In this document: one piece after another, positions 14,566 to 23,268 of the stretch
Position numbering within the stretch: the stretch's first letter is position 1
Layout: each line of letters opens with the position of its first letter
From: JAICKM01 sp050998805
GTDB lineage: Bacteria; Chloroflexota; Chloroflexia; QHBQ01; JAICKM01
Reading direction: 5' to 3'
NCBI GenBank assembly: GCA_050998805.1
Contig: JBPCPV010000056.1
Coordinates: 31,141-95,140 of the forward strand
DNA length: 64,000 nucleotides
Notes under the pieces: generated by a model
Databases searched by the model: none
Told to the model about the DNA's origin: nothing
The model's input: the letters and a program-made list of their open reading frames with translations, nothing else
Program-made: the position numbers and the translations under genes

Positions 14566-15853
14566 CGCCCGTCAGCGCCCGCCGCGTGTCTACCGCCAGG
14601 CGGGAGAGCGCGCGCACCTGCGCCCAATCGTAGCTGCTGTGGTCGGTGGCTATCACCACGCAGTCTGCGGCAGACAGGGCGGCAGGTAGGTCGGTGATGC
14701 TGGTCATTTCCATCCCCTCGTGGTGGAACCACGGCACATGCGGGTCGTGGTAGCTGACGTGCGCCCCCTTTTCTTCGAGCAGATGTATGATGTCGAGCGC
14801 AGGCGACTCGCGCACATCGCTCACGTCGCGTTTGTACGCCACCCCCAGCAACAGGATCGCGCTCCCCTTCACCGGTTTGCCGGCGTCATTGAGCGCGTCC
14901 TGCACCTTCTGCGCCCAGTAGCGGGGCATCGTCGTGTTCACTTCGCTTGCAAGCTCGATGAAGCGGGCGTTGTAGTTCAGCGTCTTCAGCTTCCAGCTCA
15001 GGTAGAGCGGGTCAATCGGGATGCAGTGGCCCCCGAGGCCGGGACCGGGCGTGAACTTCATGAAGCCGAACGGCTTGGTGGCCGCAGCGTCAATGATCTC
15101 CCAAACGTCGAGGCCGAGTTTGTCCGACATGAGCAGCATTTCGTTGATCAGCCCGATGTTCACCGCCCGGAAGGTGTTCTCGAGCAGCTTCACCATCTCA
15201 GCCGCCTCGGTGGAGGAGACGGGCACCAGGGTTTCGATTGCCGCCGAGTAGTAGGCGACGGCTACCTCCAGGCAGGCCGGGGTCACGCCGCCGATCACCT
15301 TCGGCGTCGTGCGCGTGGTGTAGTCGGTGCGGCCCGGGTCCACCCGCTCCGGCGAAAAGGCCAGAAAAAAATCTTCGCCCACGCTCAGGCTGTGGCCGGA
15401 GCCGACCAACAACGGCAGCACCACCTCCGTCGTCGTGCCAGGGTAAGAGGTTGACTCCAAGACGACCGCCATGCCGGGGTGCAGGTAGCGCGCGACCTCG
15501 GTGGCCGCGCGGACGATATACGAGATGTCGGGGTCGCCGGTCTTGCCGAGTGGCGTCGGCACGCAAATCGAGACCGCGTCGCAGGCGCGCAGCGCCTCAA
15601 AATCCTCGGTAGCATCGAGCCTGCCCCGTTCTACCAGCGCGGCGACATTCGCCGAAGGCACGTCTTCGATGTAAGATTCGCCACGCCCGACGGCCTCGAC
15701 CTTCCGGCGGTCGAGGTCGATCCCGGTGACACGGTAGCCTGCCTCCGCGAAGGCGACCGCCAGCGGCAGGCCGACGTAGCCGAGGCCGATGATCGCGACA
15801 TGGGCATTTCGGCGATGGAACTTATCAAGAAGCTGGGAACGATACTCGGTCAT
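14537..15853 (-). CDS. UDP-N-acetylmannosamine/UDP-glucose-type nucleotide-sugar 6-dehydrogenase
   Basis: 438 residues. The N-terminal Rossmann fold has 'VAIIGLGYVGLPLAVAFAE'. The central domain has 'LLENTFRAVNIGLINEM' and the catalytic Cys277 lies in 'GPGLGGHCIPIDPLYLS'. The C-terminal NAD(P)/sugar domain is complete ('LLLGVAYKRDVSDVRESPAL'). The enzyme oxidises an NDP-sugar C6 hydroxyl to a carboxylate in two NAD-dependent steps. 'GGHCIPIDP' and the length fit the WecC/WbpA subgroup. Its start lies inside the end of the upstream gene (overlap 29 bases), so they form an operon. A second dehydrogenase of this superfamily is part of the fusion at 47440-49845. Confidence 0.93.
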   Translation of the reverse strand: MTEYRSQLLDKFHRRNAHVAIIGLGYVGLPLAVAFAEAGYRVTGIDLDRRKVEAVGRGESYIEDVPSANVAALVERGRLDATEDFEALRACDAVSICVPTPLGKTGDPDISYIVRAATEVARYLHPGMAVVLESTSYPGTTTEVVLPLLVGSGHSLSVGEDFFLAFSPERVDPGRTDYTTRTTPKVIGGVTPACLEVAVAYYSAAIETLVPVSSTEAAEMVKLLENTFRAVNIGLINEMLLMSDKLGLDVWEIIDAAATKPFGFMKFTPGPGLGGHCIPIDPLYLSWKLKTLNYNARFIELASEVNTTMPRYWAQKVQDALNDAGKPVKGSAILLLGVAYKRDVSDVRESPALDIIHLLEEKGAHVSYHDPHVPWFHHEGMEMTSITDLPAALSAADCVVIATDHSSYDWAQVRALSRLAVDTRRALTGATSEGRAGR

Positions 15854-17204
15854 GAGTTAAGATCCTTTCGCGCCAGGCGGACCAAGCACAGTAGCAGAGG
15901 GTCGGCAGGAAAACAACTGCCGCAGCGTAATATTGGAGGACGCCCGGAGGGCTTGTCTCTCCTGGTGTCATAGAAGCCACTCCATAGAACAGGGTGCCGC
16001 CGAAGGCGAGGAAGAGCAGCGCGTTCCGCAGCCGACCTCTCGGCAGCAGCGCCGACACCGGCACCAAGGCGGCGATGTACCACGGCTGGAACCATGACGC
16101 CGCGACGACCAGGTAGCTGAACATCACCAGCCCCCATACGTGGATAAGGCTGCCGAAGTCCCGCACCCGCAGGCTCAGGGCCGCAGCCAATGCACCCCAG
16201 ATCACCAGCGACCCGTACCAGACCGGCAACCGCACATTCTCCAACGCTTGCCTCCAGGTCAGGTCGGCGGGGACGAGGACGCCACGCAGGCTCATTTCGA
16301 TGTAGGTCAACAGGTCGCGCACAACCAAAGCAGGCGAGTTTGTGGAGAAGCCGATGAGCGGGTTCTTCAAGATCGCCTGGGGCAGCGCCGGATCGGCGTA
16401 TGGGATATAGGCCACCAGACAGATTGCCGCCGAGATACCGAGCGCCGCACTGAGCCTCCGGGCAGCCGCAACCCTGCCGGCGCTGCTATAAGCGAGCAGC
16501 ACGAGATATGGAGGAAGCAGGAAAAACCCGGTCAGCTTGACCAGGCCGCCCAGCACCAACACCCCGACGGCGAGCGGCCATGCTCCCCGCAGGTGCAGCC
16601 ACACCGCGCCAAGCAGAAGCACGACCAGCAGCATGTCGTTGTGCCCGTTGCTCACCATCTCGATCAGCAGCAGGGGGCAGAGCGCGAACAGCGCCGCCGC
16701 CTCGGTACGCCTCCCAGCCGTCCACTTCAGCTCCCCGGTGATCTTCCAGAGCAGCCCCACGCTGACCGCCATCAGCGCGAGGTTCGTGCCCTTGTAGAGC
16801 AGCGCGTACACCTGGGCCGTGCCGCCGAAACTCTCAGCGACAAGCCCCACCAGCCGGGTGACGGCCTGCCAGACAGGGCCGTAGGTGCTGACTTGGTCGC
16901 GCCAGGGGGTGAGCGCCGCGAGAGGGTCGCTACCCATCGTGCTCGCCGGCAGCACAAGCGGGTTGAGACCGTAGAGCACCTGCATCCGGCTCTGGCTGCC
17001 GTACAAGTAGACATCGGACGAGAAGGGGCCGGGCCAGACAAGGAGCAGCCCGCCGAGCGCGAGCATCCCGCCGCAGATCGCCAGGCAGTGCCTTCCGGCT
17101 TGCGCCGGAGCCTGGGCGCCCGCAGTGCGCGCCCACCGCGAAGCCGCCAGGTAGCCGATCCACAGCAACCCGATCAGCCCCAGGTAGATCGCATGTTCCG
17201 CCAT
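15825..17204 (-). CDS. Polytopic membrane glycosyltransferase (GT-C/GT87-like)
   Basis: 459 residues from ATG 17204 (GGAAGGG upstream). About 11-12 hydrophobic helices are visible. The first periplasmic loop carries 'GPFSSDVYLYGSQSRMQVLY', with the acidic residue expected of GT-C mannosyltransferases that use polyprenyl-phosphate sugars. Conserved loops such as 'MVSNGHNDMLLVVLLLGAV' resemble alpha-(1,6)-mannosyltransferase-like proteins. With the downstream NDP-sugar dehydrogenase this suggests assembly of an extracellular glycan or lipoglycan. Donor and acceptor are unknown. Confidence 0.8.
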   Translation of the reverse strand: MAEHAIYLGLIGLLWIGYLAASRWARTAGAQAPAQAGRHCLAICGGMLALGGLLLVWPGPFSSDVYLYGSQSRMQVLYGLNPLVLPASTMGSDPLAALTPWRDQVSTYGPVWQAVTRLVGLVAESFGGTAQVYALLYKGTNLALMAVSVGLLWKITGELKWTAGRRTEAAALFALCPLLLIEMVSNGHNDMLLVVLLLGAVWLHLRGAWPLAVGVLVLGGLVKLTGFFLLPPYLVLLAYSSAGRVAAARRLSAALGISAAICLVAYIPYADPALPQAILKNPLIGFSTNSPALVVRDLLTYIEMSLRGVLVPADLTWRQALENVRLPVWYGSLVIWGALAAALSLRVRDFGSLIHVWGLVMFSYLVVAASWFQPWYIAALVPVSALLPRGRLRNALLFLAFGGTLFYGVASMTPGETSPPGVLQYYAAAVVFLPTLCYCAWSAWRERILTHDRVSFPAS

Positions 17205-17242
17205 CAAAAACCCTTCCTACCTCGCCATTGTACCATAAGTAA

Positions 17243-17410
17243 GTTGTCAGCTTTCAGCCGTCAGCTGTCAGCTAAGAGAATAGAGCGGCATGGAGTCTGC
17301 TCTGGCGTACGCGTTCATCAGAATAATAGTGGGTGTGGGGCCGAGATTCTTCGCTGCGCTCAGAATGACAGTGGTGAGCTAGAATGACAGTGGTGGGCTA
17401 GAATGATAGT
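17243..17410. repeat. CAGCTNT heptamers and a dispersed 'ATTCTTCGCTGCGCTCAGAA' element
   Basis: 17243-17275 holds CAGCTTT/CAGCCGT/CAGCTGT heptamers. 17341-17372 is a full copy of the dispersed element. Two partial duplications of its tail (AGAATGACAGTGGTG-like) follow up to about 17410, close to the start of the next gene. Confidence 0.88.
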
Positions 17411-17439
17411 GTTATTCAGCATAAAAGGAGCAACCCGAC

Positions 17440-17724
17440 ATGGCATGGATCTATACGCACCACAAGGTGCAGGACTATAACGAGTGGAAGGGCGTCTACG
17501 ACCGGACCGCCGAGTATAAGCGCCACCAGGGCTGGAAGCGCTACCGTATCTTCCAGGTCGCAGGCAGCCGCAACGACCTGATCGTGATGGAGCAGTTCAA
17601 CACTGTCGAGCAGGCCCGCGACTACGCTGCCTCGGACTATCTCCGCCAAGCCTTCGAGCAAGAGGGCGTAGTCCCGCCCGCCGAGGTGCTGATCCTCGAC
17701 GGCATCGAAGAAGGCCCGGCGTGA
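17440..17724 (+). CDS. Antibiotic biosynthesis monooxygenase-like (dimeric alpha/beta-barrel) protein
   Basis: 94 residues from ATG 17440 with AAAGGAG eight bases upstream. The pattern 'THHKVQDYNEWKGVYD' followed by 'VMEQFNTVEQARDYAASDYL' matches small ABM/EthD-fold proteins with a ferredoxin-like barrel. Members include monooxygenases and many proteins of unknown role. No catalytic residues can be assigned. It converges with an SDR gene only 9 bases away. Confidence 0.75.
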   Translation: MAWIYTHHKVQDYNEWKGVYDRTAEYKRHQGWKRYRIFQVAGSRNDLIVMEQFNTVEQARDYAASDYLRQAFEQEGVVPPAEVLILDGIEEGPA

Positions 17725-17733
17725 CGCGCGGTT

Positions 17734-18537
17734 TTAACCGACGATGTCCTCGCCGCCGTCCACCTGCATCACGTTGCCGGTGGCCCACTGCGAACCAGGC
17801 CCCGCCCACATCACGATGAACTTCGCTATGTCTTCGGGGGTCGTCAGCCGTCCGCTCGGATTGCGCGCCAGCGCCGCCTCGGCGATCTTCTCACTGCCGG
17901 GTATCCGCCGCAGCGCCGGGGTATCCGTCACGCCTGCGAGGATGGCGTTCGCCGTGACGCCAGCCGGTGCCAGCTCCATAGCCAGTTGGCGGATGTGCGA
18001 CTCGAGCGACGCCTTCGCCGCCGAGACGGCACCGTAGGTCGGGATGACGCGGTGGCCGCCGGCGCTGGTCATCGCCAAGATACGGCTGCCCCGCCGCAGC
18101 ATGTTGCGCGCAACTAGATCCTGCGTCCAATAGACAAGGCTGTGCGCCATCACGTCGAGCGTCATGTCAACCTGCTTCTGGGTGATCAGGCTCCGACCTT
18201 CCTCTGCGCTCACCAGAGGCTGCAAGGTGCCGAAGGCCAGCGAGTGCAGGAGCACGCGGAAGCCGCCGCCCCCCAGCCGCCCTTCCATCGCGTCCAGCAC
18301 CTCTTTGCGCTTCTCCGCGTCGGCAGCGTTGACGTTGAAGAAGGCCGACTCGTGCCCCGCTGCCTTCACCTGATCAAAGATCGCATCCGCCCCTTCCATC
18401 CGTGATCGCATGTCGAGATGCACCCCGCACACATTGAACCCCGCCTCGGCGAGCGCGATAGCCGCTGCTCCCCCGAAGCCGCTGGACGCCCCAAGCACGA
18501 GCACCCAGCGTGTATCTTCTAGTTTTTCCTCTGCCAT
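17734..18537 (-). CDS. Short-chain dehydrogenase, enoyl-ACP reductase-like
   Basis: 267 residues. The NAD(P) motif is GASSGFG near residue 17, the classical SDR G-x3-G-x-G form. The active site is Y-x6-K ('YGAVSAAK') and 'LLHSLAFGTLQP' replaces the usual NNAG. The Y-x6-K spacing and 'HSLAFG' are features of FabI/FabL enoyl-ACP reductases rather than of ordinary SDRs, so a role in fatty-acid or polyketide reduction is likely. The C-terminus 'GNVMQVDGGEDIVG' is standard. A TATAAT on the minus strand around 18594 may drive it. Confidence 0.85.
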   Translation of the reverse strand: MAEEKLEDTRWVLVLGASSGFGGAAAIALAEAGFNVCGVHLDMRSRMEGADAIFDQVKAAGHESAFFNVNAADAEKRKEVLDAMEGRLGGGGFRVLLHSLAFGTLQPLVSAEEGRSLITQKQVDMTLDVMAHSLVYWTQDLVARNMLRRGSRILAMTSAGGHRVIPTYGAVSAAKASLESHIRQLAMELAPAGVTANAILAGVTDTPALRRIPGSEKIAEAALARNPSGRLTTPEDIAKFIVMWAGPGSQWATGNVMQVDGGEDIVG

Positions 18538-18684
18538 GACCTACATCCCCCTTTGCTAGCTCCGAAACCCGCCGCGCTCTGGGCGGCCCGACCATTATAC
18601 CCGCGCCGGTATCCGCGCGCAAGGTGCATCTCCGACATCCGCCCGCGAAAGAGCCGTCTAAAGACCGATCTCAGCAATAACTGC

Positions 18685-18714
18685 TTGCCCTGCACATACC
18701 CAATCGGGTATAAT
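18685..18714 (+). promoter_or_regulatory. Promoter of the RodZ-like gene
   Basis: TTGCCC (18685-18690), 18-base spacer, TATAAT (18709-18714). The predicted start of transcription is about 73 bases before the ATG at 18794. Confidence 0.65.
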
Positions 18715-18793
18715 GTCAGTTGGCTTACACAAGGGTCCGTTAGAGGCTGTTAAGGTTCGTTTCGTCCGAATATGCTGGATTGGGAGAATATTT

Positions 18794-19870
18794 ATGGCGG
18801 GTGCTGGAGAAATGTTGCGCCTGGCGCGCGAGAGCCACGGGCTGCCTCTTGAGGTTGTCGCCGCAGAGACCCGTATCCGTATCGAGTACCTCGAGGCAAT
18901 CGAGCAGGACGATTATGCCGCCCTGCCCGGCGACGTCTACACGCGGGGCTTCTTGCGGAACTATGCCAACCACCTCGGCCTCGACCCCGAGGCGGTGCTG
19001 GCCGCTTATGAGGGCCGCAGCGACCTCCCGCGTAAGCGCGCCCGCGCGGCCGCGGCTGCTCCGGCGGCGCAGCCCCACCCGCGCGAACCGATCCGCATCC
19101 AGCCGCTCAGTCCGACGCGGATCAACACCCGCGTGCGCTATGCGCCTAGCCTCCGGCTAATGGGGCTGGTCGCTTTTGTGCTGCTGATCGCCGTCTACCT
19201 CGGCTACAGCGCATACACGAGTGCGGGCCGCCAGTCCGCCATCCCCACGCCCACCCTCCAGGCGCAGGTGACGCCGCCCACAGGCGCACCCACTATAGTG
19301 GGCGCAGCGCAGGCTGAACACACTTTCTTGGCGACACCCAGCCCCAGGAGCCTGCCGACACAGCCTATCGTCGGTCAAGCGCCGCCGGCCGACACGCCTA
19401 TCCGTGGAAGCAGCACGGTCACGCCCATCATGGGCCAACCAGTAAACACGCAGACGCCGATCATTGGTCAGCTACTACCCCAAGACACTCCTTTCGGCGG
19501 CCAGCCGCTAGACACGCCGACGCCCATTCTGCTCTTCGGTGTCGGCACGCCGCTCGTAGATGCCGCCGCCACACTCACCGCCGGGGCGACCCCAGCCGCT
19601 GGTGTGAATGTGCAGTTGAGCGTCGGCAGCCAGAACGCCTGGGTGCTAGTTAGCACCGACGGCAAAGTTCAGTTCCAGGGCACGCTCGCCGCAGGCAGCG
19701 TGCGCGCATTCTCCGCGCTAAACACGGTCCGTGTCCGCTTCGCGCGCGGCGATATCACCTCCGTCAACGTGAACGGCGTGGACAAGGGCCTGGCCTCCGA
19801 CTCGTCTCAGACAGTCATCACCAAAGAGTGGGACGCCTTCGGCGGTGAGAGGGTAATCGCCGGTCCTTGA
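18794..19870 (+). CDS. RodZ-like helix-turn-helix membrane protein
   Basis: 358 residues from ATG 18794 (GGGAGAATATTT upstream). Residues ~5-70 form an HTH_25-type domain ('LRLARESHGLPLEVVAAETR', 'YLEAIEQDDYAALPGDVYTR'). A basic linker and one membrane helix follow near 120-140 ('LMGLVAFVLLIAVYLGYSAY'), then a long Thr/Pro-rich extracytoplasmic linker with repeated 'PIIGQ'-like units, and a C-terminal DUF4115-type beta domain ('NAWVLVSTDGKVQFQGTLAA'). RodZ links MreB to the cell wall machinery in rods. No mreB is in the window, so a role in shape is inferred from architecture only. Confidence 0.85.
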   Translation: MAGAGEMLRLARESHGLPLEVVAAETRIRIEYLEAIEQDDYAALPGDVYTRGFLRNYANHLGLDPEAVLAAYEGRSDLPRKRARAAAAAPAAQPHPREPIRIQPLSPTRINTRVRYAPSLRLMGLVAFVLLIAVYLGYSAYTSAGRQSAIPTPTLQAQVTPPTGAPTIVGAAQAEHTFLATPSPRSLPTQPIVGQAPPADTPIRGSSTVTPIMGQPVNTQTPIIGQLLPQDTPFGGQPLDTPTPILLFGVGTPLVDAAATLTAGATPAAGVNVQLSVGSQNAWVLVSTDGKVQFQGTLAAGSVRAFSALNTVRVRFARGDITSVNVNGVDKGLASDSSQTVITKEWDAFGGERVIAGP

Positions 19871-19925
19871 GTCGTCGGCATGACAGGCAAATGACGCGCG
19901 GATGACGCGTAAAGGGAGGCCCAAA

Positions 19926-20423
19926 ATGGCAGGCACATTTTCGTTCGATGTAGTTTCAGACTTCGACCGCCAGGAGTTGGTCAACGCTGTGGATCAGACG
20001 CTGCGCGAGATCCGCACCCGCTACGACTTGAAGGACTCGAAGAGCGAGATCAAGTTGGAAGACGAGCGCCTGGTGATCACCAGCGACAGCGAGTACCACA
20101 TAACCGCCATCAAAGACCTCCTGGAAACAAAGGTCCTGCGCCGCAACCTGTCGATCAAGATCCTCGATTGGGGCAAGATCGAGGAAGCCGGCGGCAACAC
20201 CTCCAGGCAAGTCGTCACCCTGCGGAAGGGCATCGCCGACGACGTGGCCCGCAAGATCAACAAGCAAATCCGAGAAGCCTTCCCGAAGGCGCAGCCCCAG
20301 GTGCAGGGCGATGCGCTCCGCGTGCAGGCCAAGAGCAAGGACGAGCTACAGGCCGTGATCAAGTTCCTGCGGGAGCACGAGGCCGACTACCCGATGCCCT
20401 TGCAGTACACTAACTATCGGTAG
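19926..20423 (+). CDS. yajQ: YajQ family cyclic-di-GMP-binding protein
   Basis: 165 residues from ATG 19926, preceded by GGGAGG. Two ferredoxin-like halves are recognisable: 'FSFDVVSDFDRQELVNAVDQ' at the start, 'SEIKLEDERLVITSDSEYHI' in the middle, and 'RVQAKSKDELQAVIKFLRE' at the end. Full family length. YajQ proteins bind nucleotides; c-di-GMP binding and effects on transcription were shown for the Xanthomonas homologue. It is cotranscribed with rimO just downstream. Confidence 0.94.
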   Translation: MAGTFSFDVVSDFDRQELVNAVDQTLREIRTRYDLKDSKSEIKLEDERLVITSDSEYHITAIKDLLETKVLRRNLSIKILDWGKIEEAGGNTSRQVVTLRKGIADDVARKINKQIREAFPKAQPQVQGDALRVQAKSKDELQAVIKFLREHEADYPMPLQYTNYR

Positions 20424-20443
20424 TGCGTAGCAGAGAGAGGATT

Positions 20444-21874
20444 ATGGATACGGAGAAGCGCCCGCGTTACAGCATCGTCACGCTTGGCTGCGAGAAGAAC
20501 TCGGTTGATAGCGAGGGTATGGGGCAGGTGCTCGCCGAGGCCGGCTACCGAGACGCGCCGCGCGCCGAAGACGCCGATGTGCTGATCGTCAACACATGCG
20601 GGTTCTTGCAGGCGTCCACCGGCGAATCGTTGGCGGCCTTGCAGAGGCTCGCCGAGCATAAGCGGCCCGACCAGTTGCTCGTGGCCGCAGGCTGCGCCAC
20701 CCAGCGATACGGGGCCGATTTCGCCTCGCAGGTGCCCGGCGTAGACGGCCTGCTGAGTACCCGCCAGTGGCCTCAGATCGCCAAACTTGTGGACCACCTG
20801 CGCGAACAGCAGGCGCGCGGCGAGCTTCCCGCACGGCACGACGGCGACGACCCGGTGGCCGCGCTCCAGGCCCGCGTCGCGAGCATCGAACAGGCGTTGC
20901 TCGCCCCGGTGCAGCCGACCGCCGAGATGAAACGCTTCAAGCGCAAGCCGCAGGGGGCGAGTGCCTATGTCAAAATCTCTGAGGGCTGCGACCACAACTG
21001 CTCGTTTTGCATCATCCCGACTATACGCGGCAAGCATGTTAGCCGCCCAATCGAAGAGATCGCCTCCGAGGTGCGTGAGCTGACCGAGCAGGGGGTGCAG
21101 GAAGCGATCTTCATCGCGCAGGACAGCACATATTACGGCAACGACCTCGGGCTGCGCGACGGCCTGGCCCGCCTGCTCGAGGCCGTCGCCGCAGAGGCTC
21201 CGGCGATACGCTGGGTGCGGCTGATGTACGCGTACCCGACCCAGATTACGGCGGGCCTGATCGAGACGGTGGCGCGGCTGCCGCAGGTCTGCAACTACCT
21301 CGACATGCCGCTGCAACACGGCCACCCCGAAACCCTGCGCCGGATGCGCCGCCCGAACAATGTAGAGCGCGTGCGCCGCCTGCTTGCCAATCTGCGCGCC
21401 GCCATGCCCGATATAGCTCTCCGCTCCACCTTCATTGTCGGCTTCCCCGGCGAAACCGACGAGGAGTTCGACGCACTGCTCGACTTCCTGACCGAGATCC
21501 AATTCGACCATGTGGGCATGTTCATCTATTCGCCGGAGGAGGGCACCCGTGGCGCGTCCCTCCCCGACCAGGTGCCGGAGCGCGTCAAGCAGCAGAGGTA
21601 CAAGCGTGCTATGAAGCATCAGCAGAGGATTTCGGCGGCGAACACCGCTCGCTGGGTCGGTAAGACGATTGACGTGTTGATCGAGGGCGAGGGCACGGTC
21701 GAGGACGGCAAAGGCCGCCGCCGCCCGATCCTCGCCGGGCGCTACTATCGGCAGGCCCCCGAAGTAGACGGCATGGTGTTCGTCAAAGGCCGGCCGGGCG
21801 TGGCCGTGGGCCAGGTTGTGCCGGTGCGGGTGCAGCAGTCAACCGAGTACGACCTCTGGGGCAGAATTGTGTGA
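20444..21874 (+). CDS. rimO: Ribosomal protein S12 methylthiotransferase RimO
   Basis: 476 residues from ATG 20444 (AGAGAGGATT upstream). The UPF0004 domain begins 'SIVTLGCEKNSVDSEGMG', the RimO rather than MiaB form (VDSE). The radical-SAM cluster is C182-x3-C186-x2-C189 ('SEGCDHNCSFC'). A C-terminal TRAM domain ends near 'DLWGRIV'. The enzyme adds a methylthio group to Asp89 of ribosomal protein S12. A linker of ~30 residues between the first two domains ('ALQARVASIEQALLAP') is longer than in most RimO proteins. Confidence 0.96.
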   Translation: MDTEKRPRYSIVTLGCEKNSVDSEGMGQVLAEAGYRDAPRAEDADVLIVNTCGFLQASTGESLAALQRLAEHKRPDQLLVAAGCATQRYGADFASQVPGVDGLLSTRQWPQIAKLVDHLREQQARGELPARHDGDDPVAALQARVASIEQALLAPVQPTAEMKRFKRKPQGASAYVKISEGCDHNCSFCIIPTIRGKHVSRPIEEIASEVRELTEQGVQEAIFIAQDSTYYGNDLGLRDGLARLLEAVAAEAPAIRWVRLMYAYPTQITAGLIETVARLPQVCNYLDMPLQHGHPETLRRMRRPNNVERVRRLLANLRAAMPDIALRSTFIVGFPGETDEEFDALLDFLTEIQFDHVGMFIYSPEEGTRGASLPDQVPERVKQQRYKRAMKHQQRISAANTARWVGKTIDVLIEGEGTVEDGKGRRRPILAGRYYRQAPEVDGMVFVKGRPGVAVGQVVPVRVQQSTEYDLWGRIV

Positions 21875-21901
21875 TTCACAACACATAGGAAAGGAACTCA
21901 C

Positions 21902-23257
21902 ATGAAATCTAACCTCGGCATCGCGCGGCTCCTCGGCATCCTGGCCCTGCTCGGGCTGGTGCTGGGCGCGCCTGGAATGAGCCAGGCCCAGAGCGGTTCG
22001 CGCACCTTCCCCCAGACCGGCAAAACCGTCGCCGGCAACTTCCTGACGTACTGGGACGGCCACGGCGGGCTGGCGCAGCAAGGCTACCCTATCTCAGACG
22101 AAATACAGGAGAAGTCGGACCTCAATGGGCAGACGTATGGCGTGCAATACTTCGAGCGCGCCGTCTTCGAGCATCACCCAGAGAACCAGCCGCCGTTCGA
22201 TGTGCTGCTCTCCCAACTCGGCACCTATCGCTACAAAGCGAAGTACGGCGATGCAGGTGCGCCCGATCAGCACGCCAGCACCGACAACCCCCGCGTCTTC
22301 AAGGAGACCGGGCACGCGATCGGCGGCAAGTTCCGCACGTATTGGGAGAGCCACGGCGGGCTGGCGCAGCAGGGCTTCCCTATCTCAGACGAGTTCACGG
22401 AAGTCAGCGACCTGAACCACCAGCCGTACACGGTGCAGTACTTCGAGCGTGCCGTCTTCGAGTTGCACACGGAGAACGCGGGCACGCCGTTCGAGGTGCT
22501 GCTGTCGCAGCTCGGCACATTCCAGTACAGGTGCAAGTACCAGGGCGGCCCATGCGTAGGCGGCAGCGCCTCGCCGACCGCCACGCCCCAGGCGGCGGCC
22601 CCGACCAACACCCCCGCACCGAGCGGCCCTGATTGCTCCGGCATCCCCGCGAGCGCCAATGTCGTCGTCACACCGAACTGCGCGCCCGCCGGCTCGCGTT
22701 TTGACTTCGTGGCCTCCGGCTTTAAGCCCAGCGAGACCGTCGGCATCTACGTGACGCTCCCCGACGGCAAGGTGAGCGGCGCTCCGTTCCAGGTGAACGG
22801 CGAACCCGACGGCAGAGTCACCGGAATCTACGTGCCGACCCGCCCCGACGCCCCGACCGGAATCTGGGCGATTACGTATGAGGGCCTGAGCACCCATGCA
22901 AAGGCCATCGGCTACTTCAAGGTCACCGGGCCGGGCCAGCCAAGCGCGAGTTGCGACACCTCCGGCGACAAGGACGGCTCGTCCACGCCGTCGAGCGGCA
23001 AAGTCGGCGATACGCTTATCTTCCACGCCACCGGCTTCGCGCCTAACGAGGCGGCATCCTTCTGGTTCACGACGCCTCACGGCGATGTGGTGGGCACCCG
23101 TGCGCCTGCAAGTGGCCTCGTGGACGGCAGTGGAAGCATCACCCTGCCGTTCCCGATCGACTCGGCCCTCGCGCAGATACCAGGTCGCTGGGCTATCACC
23201 TTCCAGGGCGCGAGCAGCCAACATCAGTCAGTGATCTTCTTCTGCGTCGGGCCGTAG
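21902..23257 (+). CDS. Secreted protein with two LGFP-like repeats and Ig-like C-terminus
   Basis: 451 residues. A signal peptide (MKSNLGIARLLGILALLGLV, cleavage near 'MSQAQS') is followed by two ~80-residue repeats with the pattern YW-x3-GGLAQQG(Y/F)PIS-x-E and 'VQYFERAVFE-H', then 'LLSQLGT'. After a Thr/Pro linker come two Ig-like/beta domains with paired Cys. The repeats resemble LGFP-type cell-wall repeats but the match is loose. A paralogue with a nearly identical N-terminal half lies at 27972-29315. Probably extracellular and possibly polymer-binding; function unknown. ATG follows AGGAA. Confidence 0.8.
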   Translation: MKSNLGIARLLGILALLGLVLGAPGMSQAQSGSRTFPQTGKTVAGNFLTYWDGHGGLAQQGYPISDEIQEKSDLNGQTYGVQYFERAVFEHHPENQPPFDVLLSQLGTYRYKAKYGDAGAPDQHASTDNPRVFKETGHAIGGKFRTYWESHGGLAQQGFPISDEFTEVSDLNHQPYTVQYFERAVFELHTENAGTPFEVLLSQLGTFQYRCKYQGGPCVGGSASPTATPQAAAPTNTPAPSGPDCSGIPASANVVVTPNCAPAGSRFDFVASGFKPSETVGIYVTLPDGKVSGAPFQVNGEPDGRVTGIYVPTRPDAPTGIWAITYEGLSTHAKAIGYFKVTGPGQPSASCDTSGDKDGSSTPSSGKVGDTLIFHATGFAPNEAASFWFTTPHGDVVGTRAPASGLVDGSGSITLPFPIDSALAQIPGRWAITFQGASSQHQSVIFFCVGP

Positions 23258-23268
23258 GCGCGGAGGGG

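Noticed and set aside
16140..17387. 415-codon plus-strand open frame, and similar long frames at 1708-2688, 20414-21619 (minus), 30928-32241 (minus) and 33876-34931
   Set aside because: All lie over well-supported genes in another frame or strand, have no Shine-Dalgarno and translate to Arg/Pro/His-rich sequence typical of shadows in GC-rich DNA.
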